From: Heyndrickxia sporothermodurans
GTDB taxonomy: Bacteria > Bacillota > Bacilli > Bacillales > Bacillaceae_C
Direction: 5' to 3'
Assembly (NCBI GenBank): GCA_016756695.1
Contig: CP066701.1
Span: 3,554,001-3,618,000 of the forward strand
DNA length: 64,000 nt
Below, one piece after another: positions 60,337-64,000 of the stretch (position 1 is its first letter; each line of letters begins with the position of its first letter). A model generated the notes under the pieces. It was not told the origin of the DNA, did no database searches, and was given only the letters and a program-made list of their open reading frames with translations. A program made the position numbers and the translations under genes.

Positions 60337-60731
60337 CCTTCTTCACGCTCCTTCTTAACATGAAATTCTCCTTTTAATTTTGTTTCTCCGTCGCTATTTT
60401 TTACAAATAATTTCCCTACATATCTTAATTCTCCATCCACTTCTATTTCCTCGACGATCCTTCCTTCAATCGATAAACTTTCACCTGGTTTCGTCATCGA
60501 AGAAAAGCGTACGTTAAATTTACGTAAATTTTTTCTAGGGAACCATTTACCTAAAGCCTCCCCTGCCATACCCATAATTAGCATCCCATGTGCAATTACA
60601 TCACCTAATCCTGCTTTTTCTGCAATTGGGACAACTGTATGAATCGGATTAAAATCGCCTGACGCCCCCGCATATTTAACGAGCTGGGTATGCGTAATCA
60701 TTGGTTTATGAACAGTATCCAAATGCTGCAT
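60333..60731 (-). CDS. MaoC-like (R)-hydratase, catalytic subunit
   Basis: 132 aa, single hot-dog domain. The hydratase-2 motif YAGASGDFNPIHT holds the catalytic Asp and His. VIAHGMLIMGMAGEALG follows. Start at 60731 behind AAAGGGC, four bases after the preceding gene; a longer in-frame ORF overlaps that gene. Small size and pairing with an N-type partner suggest a heterodimer like mycobacterial HadAB. Confidence 0.85.
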   Translation of the reverse strand: MQHLDTVHKPMITHTQLVKYAGASGDFNPIHTVVPIAEKAGLGDVIAHGMLIMGMAGEALGKWFPRKNLRKFNVRFSSMTKPGESLSIEGRIVEEIEVDGELRYVGKLFVKNSDGETKLKGEFHVKKEREEG

Positions 60732-60735
60732 GTGA

Positions 60736-61164
60736 TCAGCCCTTTCTTTCGATAATATTTGAACGACTAATGAGTATGACTTCCTCTTCCCGTTTATAAA
60801 CACTCTCAATTGTAATTAAATCCATTCTCTTTTTTTCAACATGTGAAGTAACTTTTGCATAACAGGAAATGGTATCACCCGCATAAATATCAGAAAAATA
60901 TTCATATTCTTGTTCACCATGTAGAACCATTAGTGGATTTAAATCAAGTTCCTGTATTATTGTTTCAAAATCGAGACCTCCCCACATTTCAATGACCGTT
61001 GGAAACGTTGGAGGGATTGGAATATCCCTAAATCCTTCCTTTTTTGCCGCTTCAATATCATAATAGATGGGATTGTCGTCACCAATTGCTAAAGCAAATT
61101 CCTTAATTTTGCTCCGCTCGACAGTGAATGATTCGATCGAAAAGGTTAAACCCGTTCTATCCAT
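60736..61164 (-). CDS. MaoC N-terminal-domain protein, non-catalytic partner
   Basis: 142 aa, MaoC_dehydrat_N/FAS1-type hot-dog. The equivalent of the catalytic motif reads FALAIGDDNPIYYD: Asp is kept but His is replaced by Tyr, as in the substrate-binding HadA/HadC subunits. PIPPTFPTVIEMWGG and VLHGEQEYEYFSDIYAGDTI complete the family pattern. First gene of the operon. Together with the next gene it should form one two-domain (R)-3-hydroxyacyl dehydratase. Confidence 0.82.
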   Translation of the reverse strand: MDRTGLTFSIESFTVERSKIKEFALAIGDDNPIYYDIEAAKKEGFRDIPIPPTFPTVIEMWGGLDFETIIQELDLNPLMVLHGEQEYEYFSDIYAGDTISCYAKVTSHVEKKRMDLITIESVYKREEEVILISRSNIIERKG

Positions 61165-61387
61165 TGAATCATCTCCTTTTATGTAAAATAAATCGTTTTC
61201 TCCTATAGAAATATTCGTAATTATCTTTCTAAAATCCTGCTTTCTGCTTAATCAAAAATGAATTTCCGGTATTTCCCATGTTGAAATTGTCATAATTTGA
61301 CGAAAACAACCAGGTTATTGGGTAAAATAATAAGTAAAAATTGTTTACATTTTAATCATTATTGAATAAAATAGTATCAAATCTTAA

Positions 61388-61404
61388 TTTTTCCCTAAGG
61401 AAAC
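61388..61404 (+). promoter_or_regulatory. MntR-like operator before mntH
   Basis: TTTTTCCCTAAGGAAAC closely matches the B. subtilis MntR box (TTTGCCTTAAGGAAAC). A second, weaker copy (GTTTAAGGTTTAC) follows at 61411-61423. Located 41 bp upstream of the mntH start. Mn-loaded MntR would shut off the gene. Confidence 0.7.
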
Positions 61405-61444
61405 TTTTTTGTTTAAGGTTTACATTTAGGTGAGGAGGAAACAA

Positions 61445-62740
61445 ATGATGCGTGATAAAACATTAGATAAAAAATATATCCCAAAAATAAGTAAAACAAG
61501 GGTATCTGCAGATGCTGTCTTAAGGGGCGAGGTAACGGGGATAAAGAAAATTCTCCCTTTTTTAGGTCCAGCATTTATTGCAGCTGTCGCTTATATCGAT
61601 CCTGGAAATTTCGCGACAAATATTACTGCGGGTTCAAAGTATGGTTACCTCTTACTATGGGTAATCGCTTTTTCTAACCTAATGGCGGTATTAATTCAAT
61701 CATTATCGGCCAAATTAGGAATTGCGACAGGTAAAAATCTACCTGAAGTGGCAAGAGATCGTTTTCCAAAAGGGGTTTCCATCTTTTTATGGATTCAAAG
61801 TGAATTGGTTATTATCGCTACAGATTTAGCTGAATTTATTGGTGCTGCCCTCGGGTTATATTTATTATTTGATATACCGATGATCCCGGCTGCGCTTATT
61901 ACAGCGGTAGGTTCATTTGCGATTTTAGAATTACAAAGAAGAGGTTTTCGCTCTCTGGAAGCTGGAATTGCAGCAATGGTACTAATCGTTGTTCTCGCAT
62001 TTGCTTTTCAAACATTTTTAGCAAAACCGGATATGGGAGCGGTACTAGGCGGAATGGTTACTCCTAAGTTTGAAGGAGTAGATAGTATCTTACTCGCTGC
62101 CGGTATTTTAGGGGCGACGGTAATGCCACATGCAATCTACCTACACTCTTCACTAACACAAAATAGAATTGTTGGAAAAAATGAAGCAGAAAAGAAAAGA
62201 ATCTTTAAATTCGAATTTATTGATATCATTATTGCAATGATTATTGCCGGAGCGATCAATATGTGTATGCTCATCGTTTCAGCGGCATTATTTTTTAAAA
62301 ATGGGTTAGTTGTTGAAGATTTAGATGTAGCATTCCATCAATTTGGCCAGTATGTCAGCCCAATAGCTGCGATTTCATTCGGTCTTGGGTTACTAATTGC
62401 CGGCTTATCAAGTTCTTCAGTTGGGACGATGTCTGGTGATGTCGTCATGCAAGGATTTATTAATGTACGTATTAACTTATATTTACGACGAGCGATAACA
62501 ATGATCCCTGCTCTTGCTATAATAATTTCTGGTGTGAACCCAACAAATGCATTAGTCATGAGTCAAGTCGTTTTATCATTTGGTATTGCCTTTGCATTAG
62601 TACCGCTTATTATGTTTACAAGTAATAAGAAGCTTATGGGAGGACTTACAAACCATCGTGTAACAACGATCATTTCATGGATAGTTGCAGCGTTAGTGAT
62701 TTTATTAAATATCTTTTTACTTATTGAAACAGTATTTTAA
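61445..62740 (+). CDS. mntH: Nramp-family manganese transporter
   Basis: 431 aa, eleven or so membrane helices. Metal-binding DPGN at residues 52-55 (AYIDPGNFAT) and MPH in helix 6 (LGATVMPHAIYLHSSL) are both present; the transport signature is intact. Imports Mn(II) with protons. Start at 61445 (GAGGAGG eight bases before); an in-frame upstream codon has no site. A MntR-like box upstream and a terminator downstream make it a self-contained unit. Confidence 0.95.
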   Translation: MMRDKTLDKKYIPKISKTRVSADAVLRGEVTGIKKILPFLGPAFIAAVAYIDPGNFATNITAGSKYGYLLLWVIAFSNLMAVLIQSLSAKLGIATGKNLPEVARDRFPKGVSIFLWIQSELVIIATDLAEFIGAALGLYLLFDIPMIPAALITAVGSFAILELQRRGFRSLEAGIAAMVLIVVLAFAFQTFLAKPDMGAVLGGMVTPKFEGVDSILLAAGILGATVMPHAIYLHSSLTQNRIVGKNEAEKKRIFKFEFIDIIIAMIIAGAINMCMLIVSAALFFKNGLVVEDLDVAFHQFGQYVSPIAAISFGLGLLIAGLSSSSVGTMSGDVVMQGFINVRINLYLRRAITMIPALAIIISGVNPTNALVMSQVVLSFGIAFALVPLIMFTSNKKLMGGLTNHRVTTIISWIVAALVILLNIFLLIETVF

Positions 62741-62749
62741 TAATAAATG

Positions 62750-62782
62750 AAAAAAGTCGTGTTCAAATACACGACTTTTTTA
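62750..62782 (+). terminator. Terminator of mntH
   Basis: AAAAAGTCGTGT / ACACGACTTTTT stem and T tract. Confidence 0.88.
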
Positions 62783-62983
62783 TATACTTAGGTGCTAATT
62801 CATTCATTTTTTTCCATTGCATTGAATAATACTGAAAATCATCCCCTCCAGTGGGTCATACATATTTATCAATACCAATTACATCAATGTGTGCGTAAAA
62901 GGAAATTGTCACAGTATTTTACCTTTTAATATAGTGGCTCTCGATATACAATAACTATAGAATTTCCAAGGAGTGAAGCTACT

Positions 62984-63082
62984 TTGAATAATATATGGAT
63001 TCCAATCCTAAGTATCATGGTCATCATTTATATCGTAATTGGTATATTCCTCGTTCGGTTTATTAAAAAAAATAAGCGTTGA
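62984..63082 (+). CDS. Single-helix small membrane protein, 32 aa
   Basis: A TTG start after CCAAGGAGTG opens a 32-codon frame: NNIWIPILSIMVIIYIVIGI followed by FLVRFIKKNKR. One membrane helix with a basic C-terminus (N-out/C-in by the positive-inside rule). Too short for standard callers; the excellent Shine-Dalgarno sequence supports it. No function known. The rest of 62783-63341 shows nothing coding. Confidence 0.55.
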   Translation: MNNIWIPILSIMVIIYIVIGIFLVRFIKKNKR

Positions 63083-63341
63083 CGTTTTTCACCTATTCGT
63101 TTGTGTGCCTAAATTGCGATGCAGTTTACGTATAAGGTGAAAAAAAAGTAATGCGATACATTGAACAAACAAATAGACACTTTGGGAATAAATTAATTTC
63201 CAACCATGATAATTAAATACGTGTAAAACCTTATTAAGATGTTCGTAAAATGTCGCACCTATCGTGCATATTAGATTGCTGCGTCTATAAAAATGGTGAG
63301 TTCCATTTATATCATCCCTTAAATAATTTTTCTTTCTAGTA

Positions 63342-63820
63342 CTAGTTATTTCTCCTCTGGCATACCATCATTTCCATTTTACATGTCCATTTATAAAATA
63401 TAATAAGTATTAAAAGTAGAAACGGATCAACGATTGCGGAGATCCCTAAATTCCACCATCCATAATGAAAATAACCCCAAGGTTCAGGAAGTAAAGCTAC
63501 CTTTTCATAAATTAAAATGAATACATACCAACAAATAAAATATATAATTCGCTTAAATAATCGAGATTGATTTGGATACCAATTTAGAAATATCAAATTA
63601 ACCGGGGGAACGATTAATGCGATTGAAGGAATAGATGTCCATTCAATTTCTTTATCAAAATACCAATAACCTTGATATTTCACATCAACAAACAAATCCA
63701 CCATCATTTGCAGCGATACTGTGAAACACCAGATATGGATAATCTGATTTAGGGAAAGTTTTTGTTGGTAGTAAAAGCAATTGTATTAAAAAGGATAATC
63801 GCAATAATAAAGCCAATCAT
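63342..63820 (-). pseudogene. CBO0543-like membrane protein, frameshifted
   Basis: ATG 63820 starts MIGFIIAIILFNTIAFTTNK. The frame then stops in CCC-TAA. Adding one A to the A run near 63756-63760 restores KLSLNQIIHIWCFTVSLQMM and joins the C-terminal ORF (VDLFVDVKYQGYWYFDKEIE ... LPEPWGYFHYGWWNLGISAI). The pattern of several helices ending in a Trp-rich GYWYF/HYGWWN motif fits CBO0543-type proteins. A second member in this window with a lesion; this one could be a base-calling error. Confidence 0.7.
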
Positions 63821-64000
63821 AGAAAACGTCCTTTTTAGTTTTAAATTAACCTTACTTTGTTGTTCTAGTAAATCATTATCTGCATAAAGCCAAAAAGTAT
63901 TGGATGAAATATAATATTTTCATCCAATAACAGGATTAGTAATCCTCTTTTCTTTCCTTTTGCTAATTAATTATTATTCATAAGCAAGATAAGCGTTAAA

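Overview
The window is chromosomal DNA from a low-GC, endospore-forming member of the Bacillaceae. Small acid-soluble spore protein genes (sspO, sspP, sspN, tlp and an alpha/beta-type SASP) are present. The block sspP / sspO / citB / yneN / sspN / tlp / yneP / yneQ / yneR / plsY / yneT / parE / parC follows the order I recall from the Bacillus subtilis chromosome. I make no species call.

Layout. (1) 0-19 kb is a mobile-element-rich, decaying region. It holds the end of a DDE transposase, a decapitated ABC-F ATPase, a serine resolvase beside a truncated gene, an intact cardiolipin synthase, an IS21-family element (dead istA/istB) inserted in a CBO0543-family gene, a frameshifted DUF421 gene, an IS66-type element of 3,473 bp with perfect 61-bp ends that carries an Hsp20 operon as cargo, a sigma-factor remnant with an intact partner membrane protein, a broken DUF2515 gene, and a second, ordinary but degenerate IS66 copy. 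(2) 19-28.7 kb holds chromosomal accessory genes: an FAD dehydrogenase, a polysaccharide deacetylase, a YkyA lipoprotein, a LAGLIDADG-like protein, a PH-domain protein and a staygreen homologue. It ends in an intact IS3-family element that splits a secreted-protein gene. (3) 28.7-47 kb is core: topoisomerase IV under a LexA box, plsY, aconitase under a CcpC-like dyad, spore proteins and small membrane or stress genes. (4) 47.5-50.5 kb is the OpuA glycine-betaine ABC transporter. (5) 51.6-55.8 kb is a partial histidine-utilisation operon (hutU-hutI-hutG) followed by a YjiH remnant. (6) 56-58 kb is a DUF485 plus acetate-type symporter pair, the symporter frameshifted. (7) 58-61.2 kb is an operon of two MaoC hot-dog proteins, a FabG-like reductase and an AraC regulator with a degenerate receiver. 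(8) 61.4-62.7 kb is an Nramp manganese transporter behind a MntR-like operator. The window ends with another broken CBO0543-like gene.

Most unusual: the IS66 derivative at 10505-13977. Each of its identical ends carries an anti-Shine-Dalgarno arm that can pair with the ribosome-binding site of the first gene inside that end (tnpA on the left, a cargo gene on the right). This suggests that transposase and cargo share one translational lock. The window also holds many single-base frameshifts, several in homopolymers. These are either real gene decay or assembly errors and should be checked in reads before functional conclusions are drawn.
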